Assembly: GCF_000818015.1 (NCBI RefSeq)
Contig: NZ_CP007511.1
Coordinates: forward strand, 1,474,001 to 1,538,000
Length of the DNA stretch: 64,000 nt
DNA from: Stutzerimonas balearica DSM 6083
GTDB lineage: Bacteria; Pseudomonadota; Gammaproteobacteria; Pseudomonadales; Pseudomonadaceae
Direction of reading: 5' to 3'
The notes beneath the pieces are model-generated. The model did not search any database. It worked only from the letters and a program-made list of their open reading frames with translations, and was not told the origin of the DNA. Of this stretch, positions 7,517 to 15,347 are shown one piece after another; position 1 is the first letter of the stretch; every line of letters starts with the position of its first letter. The translations under genes were made by a program, and so were the position numbers.

Positions 7517-8806
7517 CTACGGCAGTTCGCTGCTGCGATAGAAAGCGGTGAGCACCTTGACCAGATGGGCCAGGTCCTGGCTGCCGGCCAGTTCCCGGAT
7601 CGAATGCATGGCGAAGGTCGGCAGGCCGATATCCACCGTGCGCACTCCGAGCTGGCTGGCGGTGATCGGGCCGATGGTCGAGCCGCAGCCCAGATCGCTG
7701 CGGGTCACGAAGCTCTGAACCGGCACCTCGTTTTCCAGACACAGATGGCGGAAGAACCCGGCCGTCTCGCTGTTGGTGGCGTAACGCTGGTTGTTGTTGA
7801 CCTTGATTACCGGCCCCGCGTTGAGTTTCGGCCCGTGATTGCCGTCGTGCTTGTCGGCGTAGTTGGGGTGTACGGCGTGTGCGTTGTCGGCCGAGATGAG
7901 CAGTGAGCGACTGATGCAACGGCTGAAGGCATCCGGCTCCGGGACGATCCGGCGCAAGACCTGTTCGAGGAAGGGGCCGTCGGCGCCACAATGCGAGCTT
8001 GAACCGACTTCCTCGTGGTCGGTGCAGACCAGTACGCAGCTCTGTTCCGGGCCGCTGGCCAGCAGGGCCTGCAGACCGGCGAAGCAGGAGAGCAGGTTGT
8101 CCAGGCGCGCTCCCGTGATGAAGTCGCGGTTCAGGCCAATCACGGCGGCCGGCTGGGTGTCGTAGAAGCTCAGCTCGTAATCGAGGACCACATCGGCCAC
8201 CAGGCCGTGCTCGCGGCCCAGTTGTTCGGCCAGCAGGGCGCGGAAGTCCGGTGTTTCCTGGCTATAGACTTGCGCCAGGATCGGCGGCAGCTCATTCTGC
8301 GGATTGATCGCCCAGCCCTGATTCGCTTCGCGATTGAGGTGGATCGCCAGGTTCGGGATCACGGCGATCGGCTGGCGGAAGTCGATCAGCTGACTTTCGA
8401 TGCGTCCGTCACGGCTGTAGGTCACGCGACCGGCCAGCGAAAGGTCGCGATCGAACCAGGGCGCCAGCAGGGCGCCTCCATAAACCTCCACGCCGAGCTG
8501 CCAGAAGCCGTTGCGCTGCAGGTCGGGTTGAGGCTTGACCCGTAGACAGGGGCTGTCGGTGTGCGCTCCGACCAGACGCAGGCCGCCTTCGAGCAGTGTG
8601 CGGCTGCCGATCTGGAAGGCCACCAGCGACGAGTCGTTGCGCGTGACGTAGTAGCGCCCGCCGGGTTCGAGCTGCCAGGCATCGCGTTCGTCGAGGCGCT
8701 GGTAGCCTGCCGCCTGCAGGCGGTTGGCGAGGCTCGCGGTGGCATGGAAGGGGGTAGGGGACGCCCGCAGGAATTCGATCAGGCCCTGGTTGAAGGTGTC
8801 GTGCAT
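7517..8806 (-). CDS. apeB: M18 family aminopeptidase
   Basis: A 429-residue cytosolic metallopeptidase of the aspartyl aminopeptidase family (M18). Zinc-binding motifs are visible in order: [13 protein letters not shown] near residue 80, the catalytic region [18 protein letters not shown] near 260, and [16 protein letters not shown], with a final [15 protein letters not shown] segment. The enzyme removes N-terminal (often acidic) residues and forms a dodecameric shell in characterised members. Length and motifs are standard. The ATG at 8806 is the only sensible start. It is followed by a hairpin shared with the convergent oxidoreductase. Confidence 0.92.
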   Translation of the reverse strand: MHDTFNQGLIEFLRASPTPFHATASLANRLQAAGYQRLDERDAWQLEPGGRYYVTRNDSSLVAFQIGSRTLLEGGLRLVGAHTDSPCLRVKPQPDLQRNGFWQLGVEVYGGALLAPWFDRDLSLAGRVTYSRDGRIESQLIDFRQPIAVIPNLAIHLNREANQGWAINPQNELPPILAQVYSQETPDFRALLAEQLGREHGLVADVVLDYELSFYDTQPAAVIGLNRDFITGARLDNLLSCFAGLQALLASGPEQSCVLVCTDHEEVGSSSHCGADGPFLEQVLRRIVPEPDAFSRCISRSLLISADNAHAVHPNYADKHDGNHGPKLNAGPVIKVNNNQRYATNSETAGFFRHLCLENEVPVQSFVTRSDLGCGSTIGPITASQLGVRTVDIGLPTFAMHSIRELAGSQDLAHLVKVLTAFYRSSELP

Positions 8807-8871
8807 GGTGGACTCCGGACTGCAATGCGCCGGAGTCTACCGTATCGGCCTGGATCGGCCGAGGTGTGCGT

Positions 8872-9507
8872 TCAGAACGGTGCCGGGCTCTCGAAGCGCA
8901 GGCGCTCGCCGCTGTGCGGATGGCTCAGGCAGAGCAGACTGGCGTGCAGGCACAAGCGGTCATGGGCGAGGAGAGCCGCTTCGTGGGCATAGAGTCGGTC
9001 GCCGAGCAGCGGGTGGCCGATCGACAGCATGTGTACGCGCAGCTGGTGCGAACGTCCGGTGATCGGTGTCAGCTCGACGCGGCTGTAGTGGCCGCAGCGC
9101 TGGAGCACGCGCCAGAACGTCAGGGCATGCTTGCCCAGTTCGTGGTCGACCACATGTCGCGGCTTGGTCGGCGGGTCGTAGCGCAGTGGGAGGTCGATGC
9201 TGCCGCTGTCGGCGCTGGGCTCGCCCCAGCAAAGGGCGGTGTAGGCCTTCTCCGTCTCGCGATCATGGAACTGCCGGGACAGCTCGCGATGGCTGTCCGC
9301 GTCACGCGCCAGGACGATCAGGCCGGAGGTCTCCCAATCCAGGCGGTGCACGATGCGCGCCTCGGGGTAGCCGTTTTCCTGCAGGCGGGTGACCAGGCAA
9401 TCGCGGTTGTCCTCGGCGCGACCAGGCACCGAGAGCAGCAGGGTGGGCTTGTTGATCACCAGCAGGGCGGCGTCCTGATGGATGATCTCGATATTGCTCA
9501 GCGGCAT
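8872..9507 (-). CDS. rluA: RluA-family pseudouridine synthase
   Basis: A 211-residue enzyme matching the short RluA class, which lacks an S4 domain. The active-site motif RIVHRLDWETSGLIVLA contains the catalytic Asp; further conserved blocks are EKAYTALCWG and PITGRSHQLRVHM. RluA converts U746 of 23S rRNA and U32 of several tRNAs to pseudouridine. Assignment to RluA rather than a related short paralogue rests on length and motif spacing. It lies downstream of minE on the same strand, but a repeat element and a terminator-like hairpin separate them, so independent transcription is likely. Confidence 0.85.
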   Translation of the reverse strand: MPLSNIEIIHQDAALLVINKPTLLLSVPGRAEDNRDCLVTRLQENGYPEARIVHRLDWETSGLIVLARDADSHRELSRQFHDRETEKAYTALCWGEPSADSGSIDLPLRYDPPTKPRHVVDHELGKHALTFWRVLQRCGHYSRVELTPITGRSHQLRVHMLSIGHPLLGDRLYAHEAALLAHDRLCLHASLLCLSHPHSGERLRFESPAPF

Positions 9508-9526
9508 GGAATTTCCACAAACGAAT

Positions 9527-9553
9527 ACGGCGACCCGTGGGCCGCCGTTTTTT
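9527..9553 (+). terminator. Plus-oriented terminator-like hairpin
   Basis: ACGGCG and CGCCGT pair, with one internal mismatch and an inner CC/GG pair, followed on the plus strand by six T residues. Both neighbouring genes are on the minus strand, so a classical terminator here points the wrong way. On the minus strand the T-tract is on the upstream side. Confidence 0.5.
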
Positions 9554-9566
9554 ATTGCCGGTGTTC

Positions 9567-9697
9567 AGAGCCTGTCCACGATTTCGCGGGCTAGACACCT
9601 GCGGGGCAAAAACAGGCGAGGATGCGGAGTCTACTAAAGTAAATGAGCATTCCGAGCCTGTTTCTAACGCAGCAGGGCCAGATCGCGGATGGGCTCT
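9567..9697. repeat. MITE-like 131-bp element abutting the minE stop codon
   Basis: The ends are imperfect inverted repeats: AGAGCCTGTCCACG at 9567-9580 and the complement of CGCGGATGGGCTCT at 9684-9697 (11 of 14 match). Inside, AAACAGGC near 9609 pairs perfectly with GCCTGTTT near 9656, giving a large secondary stem whose loop contains TACTAAAGTA (9632-9641). It encodes nothing. The last bases touch the minE TGA (9697-9699). It looks like a small non-autonomous mobile or palindromic repeat; copy number is unknown. Confidence 0.55.
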
Positions 9698-9954
9698 CAG
9701 CGATCGGGCAGGGTGATGTTCAGTTCTAGGATCGAGCAACTGCCTTGGTCTTCGAGCGCTACCTGTACCTGATCGCTGTCGATGTTCACGTACTTGCGAA
9801 TCACCTCGACCAGCTCCTTCTGCAGGGCCGGCAGATAATCGGGCTGGGTGCGCTGGCCACGTTCATGAGCGACGATGATCTGCAGGCGCTCTTTCGCGAT
9901 CGCGGCTGGCGTTTCCTTCTTCTTGCGTTCACGAAAGAAGTCGAAGAGGTTCAT
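9697..9954 (-). CDS. minE: Cell division topological specificity factor MinE
   Basis: An 85-residue protein of standard length. The N-terminal membrane-targeting and MinD-contacting region ([20 protein letters not shown]) is followed by the conserved [12 protein letters not shown] helix/strand and the dimerisation domain ([19 protein letters not shown]). MinE stimulates the MinD ATPase and drives pole-to-pole oscillation, confining the MinCD division inhibitor to the poles. The ATG overlaps the minD stop by 4 bp, so it is translationally coupled. The gene ends intact directly against a repeat element. Confidence 0.97.
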   Translation of the reverse strand: MNLFDFFRERKKKETPAAIAKERLQIIVAHERGQRTQPDYLPALQKELVEVIRKYVNIDSDQVQVALEDQGSCSILELNITLPDR

Positions 9955-10766
9955 TCTCGGCCTCCGAACAGTCGTTGCAGAAAGCCCGGCTTCTTCATGT
10001 CGAGGAAACGGTGCGGGACTTCCTTGCCGAGCAGGCGGTCGACAGCATCGCTGTAGGCCTGGCCGGCATCGCTCTGATCGTCGAGGATGACCGGGATGCC
10101 CTGGTTGGAGGCCTTGAGCACGGCCTGGGATTCGGGGATCACGCCGAGCAGGCGGATCGACAGGATTTCCTCGACATCCTCGACACCGAGCATCTCGCCC
10201 TTGTGCACGCGCTCGGGGTTGTAGCGGGTCAACAGCAGGTGTTCGCGGATCGGCTCCTGGCCGTTTTCCGCACGGCGCGACTTGCTGGCCAGCAGGCCCA
10301 GCATGCGGTCGGAGTCACGCACCGAGGAGACTTCCGGGTTGGTCACCACGATGGCTTCGTCGGCGAAGTACATGGCCAGGTGTGCACCTTTTTCGATGCC
10401 GGCCGGCGAATCGCAGATCACGTATTCGAAGTTCTGGCTCAGCTCGTCGATGACCTTGCCCACGCCCTCGAGCGTCAGCGCGTCCTTGTCGCGAGTCTGG
10501 CTGGCGGCCAGCACGTAGAGGTTTTCCAGGCGCTTGTCCTTGATCAACGCCTGGCCGAGGGTCGCATCGCCATTGATGACATTGACGAAGTCGTACACCA
10601 CGCGGCGCTCGCAGCCCATGATCAGGTCGAGGTTGCGCAGACCAACGTCGAAATCGACCACGACGGTCTTGTGGCCACGCAGAGCGAGGCCGGTACCGAT
10701 GGCGGCACTGGTAGTGGTTTTACCAACGCCACCCTTGCCGGAAGTGACTACGAGGATCTTGGCCAA
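9951..10766 (-). CDS. minD: Septum site-determining ATPase MinD
   Basis: A 271-residue ParA/MinD-type ATPase. The deviant Walker A motif ([10 protein letters not shown]) is at residues 9-18, the switch region includes [17 protein letters not shown], and Walker B is in [11 protein letters not shown]. The C-terminus ends in an amphipathic membrane-targeting helix (PGFLQRLFG). ATP-bound MinD dimerises on the membrane and recruits MinC, then MinE. It is the central gene of minC-minD-minE, with 93 bp after minC and a 4-bp overlap with minE. All expected features are present. Confidence 0.97.
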   Translation of the reverse strand: MAKILVVTSGKGGVGKTTTSAAIGTGLALRGHKTVVVDFDVGLRNLDLIMGCERRVVYDFVNVINGDATLGQALIKDKRLENLYVLAASQTRDKDALTLEGVGKVIDELSQNFEYVICDSPAGIEKGAHLAMYFADEAIVVTNPEVSSVRDSDRMLGLLASKSRRAENGQEPIREHLLLTRYNPERVHKGEMLGVEDVEEILSIRLLGVIPESQAVLKASNQGIPVILDDQSDAGQAYSDAVDRLLGKEVPHRFLDMKKPGFLQRLFGGRE

Positions 10767-10859
10767 GGTGATTCACCCTAAATATGAATAGTCGGGCCCG
10801 CCTGCCGATCGGCGCGGGATAGCCCGGTTTTTGGTGCGGAAAATTCGCGGCAGTATCCG

Positions 10860-11585
10860 TTAAAGGCGGGTGATGTTCAACACGTCGCCAGCGAGCCCGA
10901 TCTTCACGGCTTCGGCCCATAAAGGCTCGCGCCGCAGGTCTTCGGCGACCTTGTAATGGCCGGCGATCGAGACCAGTTCGGCGGCCAGTTGCTGGCAGAA
11001 GATCCGGGCGTTGGTGTCGCCCTTGATGCCGGCCAGGGCACGGCCGCGAAGCGGACCGTAGACATGGATGTTGCCATCGGCGAGAAGTTCCGCGCCGGGG
11101 CTGACCGGGGCAATCACGATCAGGTCGCCGCCCTGGGCATAGACCTGCTGGCCGCCACGGATGGGCGTGGTCACGACGCGGCTCGGGCGGTACTGGGGTT
11201 CGCTCGGCTTGGTGGGTGTCTTGCTGTCCAGGTCGAGCTTGCGCTCGCGTGCGCCGGACGGGGGCAGCACCGGAATGTCGAGCACACCCGCCGCCTGTAT
11301 ATAGGCGGCCTGACCGGTCCGCACCGCAAGGGTCAGCAGGCCGTGCTTGCGGCAGAGCGCAACGAGGGCCTGCAGATCCACCTCCAGGCCGCCCTCCGGC
11401 AGCTTGTCCAGACCGAGTACCAGCGGCGTGTTGTTGAAGAAGTCCGGTGCCTGTTCGACCTTGGCGGCAAGCTGCTGGTCGAGATTGTCCAGGTCGTTGC
11501 GCACCAGTTCGAGTACGGTGATGGCGAGCATGCTGCCCTTGAGCTGGAAAACGGGGGCTTGGGTATCAGGTTCGGCTTGGCTCAT
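10860..11585 (-). CDS. minC: Septum site-determining protein MinC
   Basis: A 241-residue FtsZ polymerisation inhibitor. The N-terminal domain (about 10-105; [20 protein letters not shown]) antagonises FtsZ. A variable Pro/Thr-rich linker (about 115-140) leads to the C-terminal beta-helix, which dimerises and binds MinD ([18 protein letters not shown] and [20 protein letters not shown]). It is the first gene of the min operon, divergent from the lpxL-type gene across about 155 bp that should hold both promoters. Confidence 0.97.
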   Translation of the reverse strand: MSQAEPDTQAPVFQLKGSMLAITVLELVRNDLDNLDQQLAAKVEQAPDFFNNTPLVLGLDKLPEGGLEVDLQALVALCRKHGLLTLAVRTGQAAYIQAAGVLDIPVLPPSGARERKLDLDSKTPTKPSEPQYRPSRVVTTPIRGGQQVYAQGGDLIVIAPVSPGAELLADGNIHVYGPLRGRALAGIKGDTNARIFCQQLAAELVSIAGHYKVAEDLRREPLWAEAVKIGLAGDVLNITRL

Positions 11586-11741
11586 GGTCTGCCTGCTGCG
11601 GTAAATGGCGAGGACTTATAACGGGGCGCGCCGCCGCCTGCAAGCCGCCGGCCGGCTGGCGGACGGAACGCCATGCGTCGCGGGTCGGCCTGCACGTGGT
11701 TTGCCGCTAGAATGCGCGGTTTGTTCAGTTCGAGTGTGGTT

Positions 11742-12671
11742 ATGGATCGTCCCCGTTTTCGCACCTATTTCCTGCACCCGCGGTTCTGGTTGCTCTGGCT
11801 CGGGCTTGGCCTGTTGTGGCTATTGGTGCAGTTGCCTTACGCGGCGTTGCTGCGCCTGGGGCGCGTGCTCGGAGCACTGATGTATCGAGTGGCCGGGTCT
11901 CGGCGCCGCATCGCCCGGCGCAACCTCGAGCTGTGCTTCCCGGCGCTGGATGAGGCCGCGCGTGAGCGCTTGCTCAAGGACAACTTCGCTTCCACCGGCA
12001 TCGCCTTCTTCGAGATGGCCATGAGCTGGTGGTGGCCGCGCGCGCGTCTTCAGCGCCTGGCCCACATCGAGGGCCTCGAACACCTGCAGGCCGCCCAGGC
12101 CGAAGGACGCGGCGTCATCCTCATGGCGCTGCATTTCACCACGCTGGAGATCGGCGCGGCGCTGCTGGGCCAGCGGCATACCATCGACGGCATGTACCGC
12201 GAGCACAAGAATCCGCTGTTCGACTACATCCAGCGTCGTGGCCGTGAACGGCACAACCTCGATGCGTCGGCCATCGAACGCGAAGACGTGCGCGGCATGC
12301 TGAAGGTGCTGCGTGCCGGCCGTGCGATCTGGTATGCGCCGGACCAGGACTACGGCCGCAAGCAGAGCCTGTTCGTGCCGCTGTTCGGCATCCCCGCCGC
12401 GACGGTCACCGCCACGACCAAGTTCGCCAGGCTCGGCCGCGCGCTGGTGCTGCCCTTCACCCAGGAGCGCCTGGCCGATGGCTCCGGCTATCGCCTGGTG
12501 ATCCACCCGCCGCTCGCGGATTTTCCGGGCGAGAGCGAGGAGGCCGACTGCCTGCGCATCAATCGTTGGGTCGAGCAGGTGGTAAGCGCAACGCCCGAGC
12601 AATACCTCTGGGCGCACCGCCGGTTCAAGACGCGCCCGGAAGGCGAGGCGAGCCTCTACCGCCGGGCCTGA
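11742..12671 (+). CDS. lpxL: Lipid A biosynthesis lauroyl acyltransferase (LpxL/HtrB family)
   Basis: A 309-residue inner-membrane acyltransferase. The ATG at 11742 is chosen; upstream codons lie in non-conserved sequence. One N-terminal transmembrane segment (FWLLWLGLGLLWLLVQLPYA) precedes the catalytic HX4E motif in MALHFTTLEIG. Downstream blocks YREHKNPLFD and WYAPDQDYGRKQSLFVPLFG are family-typical. The enzyme transfers a secondary acyl chain from acyl-ACP to Kdo-lipid A. Pseudomonas has two such paralogues, so which acyl chain and position this one serves is uncertain. Its stop lies 4 bp from the convergent mlaA stop. Confidence 0.9.
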   Translation: MDRPRFRTYFLHPRFWLLWLGLGLLWLLVQLPYAALLRLGRVLGALMYRVAGSRRRIARRNLELCFPALDEAARERLLKDNFASTGIAFFEMAMSWWWPRARLQRLAHIEGLEHLQAAQAEGRGVILMALHFTTLEIGAALLGQRHTIDGMYREHKNPLFDYIQRRGRERHNLDASAIEREDVRGMLKVLRAGRAIWYAPDQDYGRKQSLFVPLFGIPAATVTATTKFARLGRALVLPFTQERLADGSGYRLVIHPPLADFPGESEEADCLRINRWVEQVVSATPEQYLWAHRRFKTRPEGEASLYRRA

Positions 12672-12675
12672 GGTG

Positions 12676-13446
12676 TCACTCGGCGACTTGCAGCTCGCGG
12701 GCGCGGCTGTAGACGTAGCGAATCTGCTCGTATTCGAACGGTGAGTTCAGCTGGCCATAGCGAAAGCTGGTGGTGTAGCGCATGTCGACCAGGCGCAGTG
12801 CGGTGATACCGAACTCGCCGCCGCTGGCCTGCGCATAGCTGAGGTAGTCGACCTGCCGCTCGAGGGAGAAATCGACTGCCAGCCCGGTGGCATCGCGCAG
12901 GTTCGACGGGCCCAGTGCCGGCAGGATCAGATAGGGACCGCGCGGCAATCCCCAGTGACCGAGCGTCTGGCCGAAGTCCTCGGGTTGGCGGACCAGCCCC
13001 ATGCGGCTGGCCGGATCCCAGAGACCGCCGACGCCGAGGATGGTATTGAACAGCAGCCGCGCGGTGGCGTTCATCGCCCGCTTGCCCTTGAGCTGCAGGA
13101 GGCTGTTGGCCAGCGTCGGCACTTCGCCGAGGTTGCTGAAGAAGTTGCTCACGCCGGTGCGTACGAAGCGCGGCGTGACGTACTGGTAGCCGCGCACCAC
13201 CGGCAGCATCACCCACTGATCGAGCCGGTAGTTGAAGTGGTACATGCGCCGGTTGAAGGATTCGAACGGATCGTAGATCGCCAGCGCCTGGAAGGTGGCA
13301 CGCTCGAATTCACGCTGATCCAGCCCCGGGTTGAAGCGCAGCTCACGCAGCGGGTGAGTGAAGCCGTCGTCGTCCACCGTGCGCGGTTCGGCGTGCAGGG
13401 CGCCACTCAACAGGGCTGCCAGCAGCAGCGATAGATACCTAGCCAC
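12676..13446 (-). CDS. mlaA: MlaA/VacJ family outer-membrane lipid-asymmetry protein
   Basis: A 256-residue protein from a GTG at 13446, which has a GGAG 7 bases ahead and opens an ideal signal peptide (MARYLSLLLAALLSGALHA). The ATG at 13473 would add nine residues with no ribosome site. The mature part is a full MlaA domain: YDPFESFNRRMYHFNYRLD, the helical LANSLLQLKGKRAMNATARL block, and LPRGPYLILPALGPSNLRD. MlaA removes mislocalised phospholipids from the outer leaflet and hands them to MlaC. Unusually, no lipobox cysteine is present, so it may be non-lipidated. It overlaps the upstream hydrolase gene by 8 bp and is translationally coupled to it. Confidence 0.88.
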   Translation of the reverse strand: MARYLSLLLAALLSGALHAEPRTVDDDGFTHPLRELRFNPGLDQREFERATFQALAIYDPFESFNRRMYHFNYRLDQWVMLPVVRGYQYVTPRFVRTGVSNFFSNLGEVPTLANSLLQLKGKRAMNATARLLFNTILGVGGLWDPASRMGLVRQPEDFGQTLGHWGLPRGPYLILPALGPSNLRDATGLAVDFSLERQVDYLSYAQASGGEFGITALRLVDMRYTTSFRYGQLNSPFEYEQIRYVYSRARELQVAE

Positions 13447-14731
13447 GAATGAACTCCAGCATGTCTTTGGCATTGACTCGGTAACTGAGGTTGCCGCAGT
13501 GGCCGCCGCGCGGATACAGCATCAGCCGGTCGCCAAAGGTGCGGCGCAGAAACCCGATGTCGCCGGGGCCGAGAATGAGATCGTCGGCGTTGTGCATCAC
13601 GGCGATCTTGCGGCTGCTGCGCAGATAGTCCTCGAGCGCGTAGAGACTGACCTGATCGATCAGTTGCGGCAGGCCGCCCCCGTCATATTGAGCGCGCCAC
13701 ATGGGAATCAGCTGCTCGGTGATGTAGCAGTCGAAGTTGCACTGCATCGCGCGGCGGAAGAACGGCTCCAGGCTGGTGCCTTCGTTGATCGGATAATCGG
13801 GCGGAGTGATCAGGCCGCGTCGATTGATCAGATCGGAGGTAAAGGTGATGTCGGCCGCTGAAAGGCGAAACACCGAGCCGATCAGCATTGCCATCTGCTC
13901 GTCGGTCATGCGCTGCGGCGACTGCTGGAGGTCGTAGAGCAGCGCATCGCTCAGGTCGATATAGCCCTTCTGATGGTAATAGCGGGTGAGCTTCTCGAAG
14001 ATCATCTCGTAGAAGGTGGTGTTGTCGTCGACGCCCTTGACCCGGGTCTGGACAAGCTTGTCCAGGTTGCTGATCGAGGTATAGAGGTTGACCGGCGGGT
14101 TGATCAGCAGCACGCGCTTGAAATTGAAGCTCTGACGCGTTTCGTCGAGCTCGCTGACAAAGGCGGCGTTGAGCGCCCCGAGGCTATAGCCGACCAGGTA
14201 GAAGTCGGTCACCGGCAGGTCGTGCTGCTGGGCACGCACGGCCTGCATGACGCGATAGAGGTCCTTCGCATCGTCGCGGCTGAGCCCGGGCGTGGCGTAG
14301 CGCGAGGCCGCGGCCATGAAGTCATAGCTGGTCGGCGAGGAGAGCTGAACGACGTGGAAGCCGGCCCCGTAGAAGAGCCGCTTGAGCGCTTCGGTCTTGC
14401 TGGCCGAGTAGCGCGCGCCGGTTCCCGAGATCACGAAGATCAGCGGTGCCGGGCCGTCCTGGCGGGCCAGGCGGTAACCCAGGCGCTTGACCGGCCAGAA
14501 ATTGTCCGGCAGGGAAAACTCGCGCTCCGGGCGCAGCCGCAGGCTGTAGTCACGCTGGTCGATGTCGTCGTCCAGCGGTACCGAGGCGCGCAGTTCGAGA
14601 GGGGTGCTGGCAATCGTTGCCTCGAACGGGTTGTCCAGCGGAAAGCCGTATTCTTCGGCGCTGATATCCGTCGCATGGGCTGGTAGCGCCAGCAAGGTCA
14701 GCAGGGGAATCAGGCGCAGCAGCTGCAGCAT
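13439..14731 (-). CDS. Exported alpha/beta-fold serine hydrolase
   Basis: A 430-residue protein. The ATG at 14731 starts a signal peptide (MLQLLRLIPLLTLLALPAHA). The mature part has an alpha/beta hydrolase core: FVISGTGARYSASKTEALKR (oxyanion region), nucleophile elbow GYSLGAL, a likely acid in HNADDLILG and the catalytic His in PRGGHCGNLSY. It is therefore predicted to be a periplasmic or outer-membrane esterase or lipase; the substrate is not known. It is directly coupled to mlaA (8-bp overlap), which hints at phospholipid or lysophospholipid turnover in lipid-asymmetry maintenance (inference). The 223 bp upstream are shared with a divergent membrane-protein gene. Confidence 0.82.
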   Translation of the reverse strand: MLQLLRLIPLLTLLALPAHATDISAEEYGFPLDNPFEATIASTPLELRASVPLDDDIDQRDYSLRLRPEREFSLPDNFWPVKRLGYRLARQDGPAPLIFVISGTGARYSASKTEALKRLFYGAGFHVVQLSSPTSYDFMAAASRYATPGLSRDDAKDLYRVMQAVRAQQHDLPVTDFYLVGYSLGALNAAFVSELDETRQSFNFKRVLLINPPVNLYTSISNLDKLVQTRVKGVDDNTTFYEMIFEKLTRYYHQKGYIDLSDALLYDLQQSPQRMTDEQMAMLIGSVFRLSAADITFTSDLINRRGLITPPDYPINEGTSLEPFFRRAMQCNFDCYITEQLIPMWRAQYDGGGLPQLIDQVSLYALEDYLRSSRKIAVMHNADDLILGPGDIGFLRRTFGDRLMLYPRGGHCGNLSYRVNAKDMLEFIRG

Positions 14732-14954
14732 GGTCGGTCTCCGGCACGGCTCTTCAAATGGGCGAACCGTGAAGCCCCTAGTTCGACGAACGGAAGCGAA
14801 CGCGCGATGGCTGATGATGTAAGACCAGCGCAGCGGCACTTTGTTAGCACGGCAGCGAGCATGCCGCAGCCTGCCGCGGCAAACCAGAACGCCTCGGCTT
14901 GCGCGCGACGTCGCGCCCGCTATGCTGTGCCGCCTCGCCGAGTGGAGCCCCGTG

Positions 14955-15347
14955 ATGCGCCGCGTACCTGCCTTGCTGCCTGTTTCCCTGCTGCTGTGCC
15001 TGTGGCTCGCGGCGCTCTACTGGGCGCGCTTCGCCCTGATGGAGGATGCCACCTGGCTCGAGCGCTGTCTGGCCCAGCCTGAACAGCTCACCTGCCAGGC
15101 GCGCGCGGCGCTTGGGCTGATCGTCCATTGGCGCCTGCTCGCCTGGTTGGCATTGGCCGGTGCGCTGGTCGCCAGCCTCATTCGCCGGCCGCTGGGCAGC
15201 TGGCTGGCGGTGTTTTCGCTGTTCTGCGGTGTGGCTGCGCTGGTGCTCTACAGCGCGAGCCTGGCCGCCTTCGCTGTGGTACTGGCCGGCTTGCGACTGG
15301 TACGACGTCAGGCGGCCGCGGACGATTGTTGCGCCCCGGCGCGGTGA
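14955..15347 (+). CDS. Small predicted inner-membrane protein
   Basis: A 130-residue hydrophobic protein. The start is the ATG at 14955 (a GTG lies one codon earlier), with GGAG about 8 bases ahead. It appears to have three transmembrane segments: residues about 5-25 (ALLPVSLLLCLWLAALYWA), about 58-78 (LLAWLALAGALVASLI) and about 84-112. The loop between the first two contains two cysteines (LERCLAQPEQLTCQ) that could form a periplasmic disulphide. The C-terminus ends with CC and is cytosol- or periplasm-exposed. The function is unknown. Its last 40 bp overlap the convergent GH17 gene. Confidence 0.65.
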   Translation: MRRVPALLPVSLLLCLWLAALYWARFALMEDATWLERCLAQPEQLTCQARAALGLIVHWRLLAWLALAGALVASLIRRPLGSWLAVFSLFCGVAALVLYSASLAAFAVVLAGLRLVRRQAAADDCCAPAR

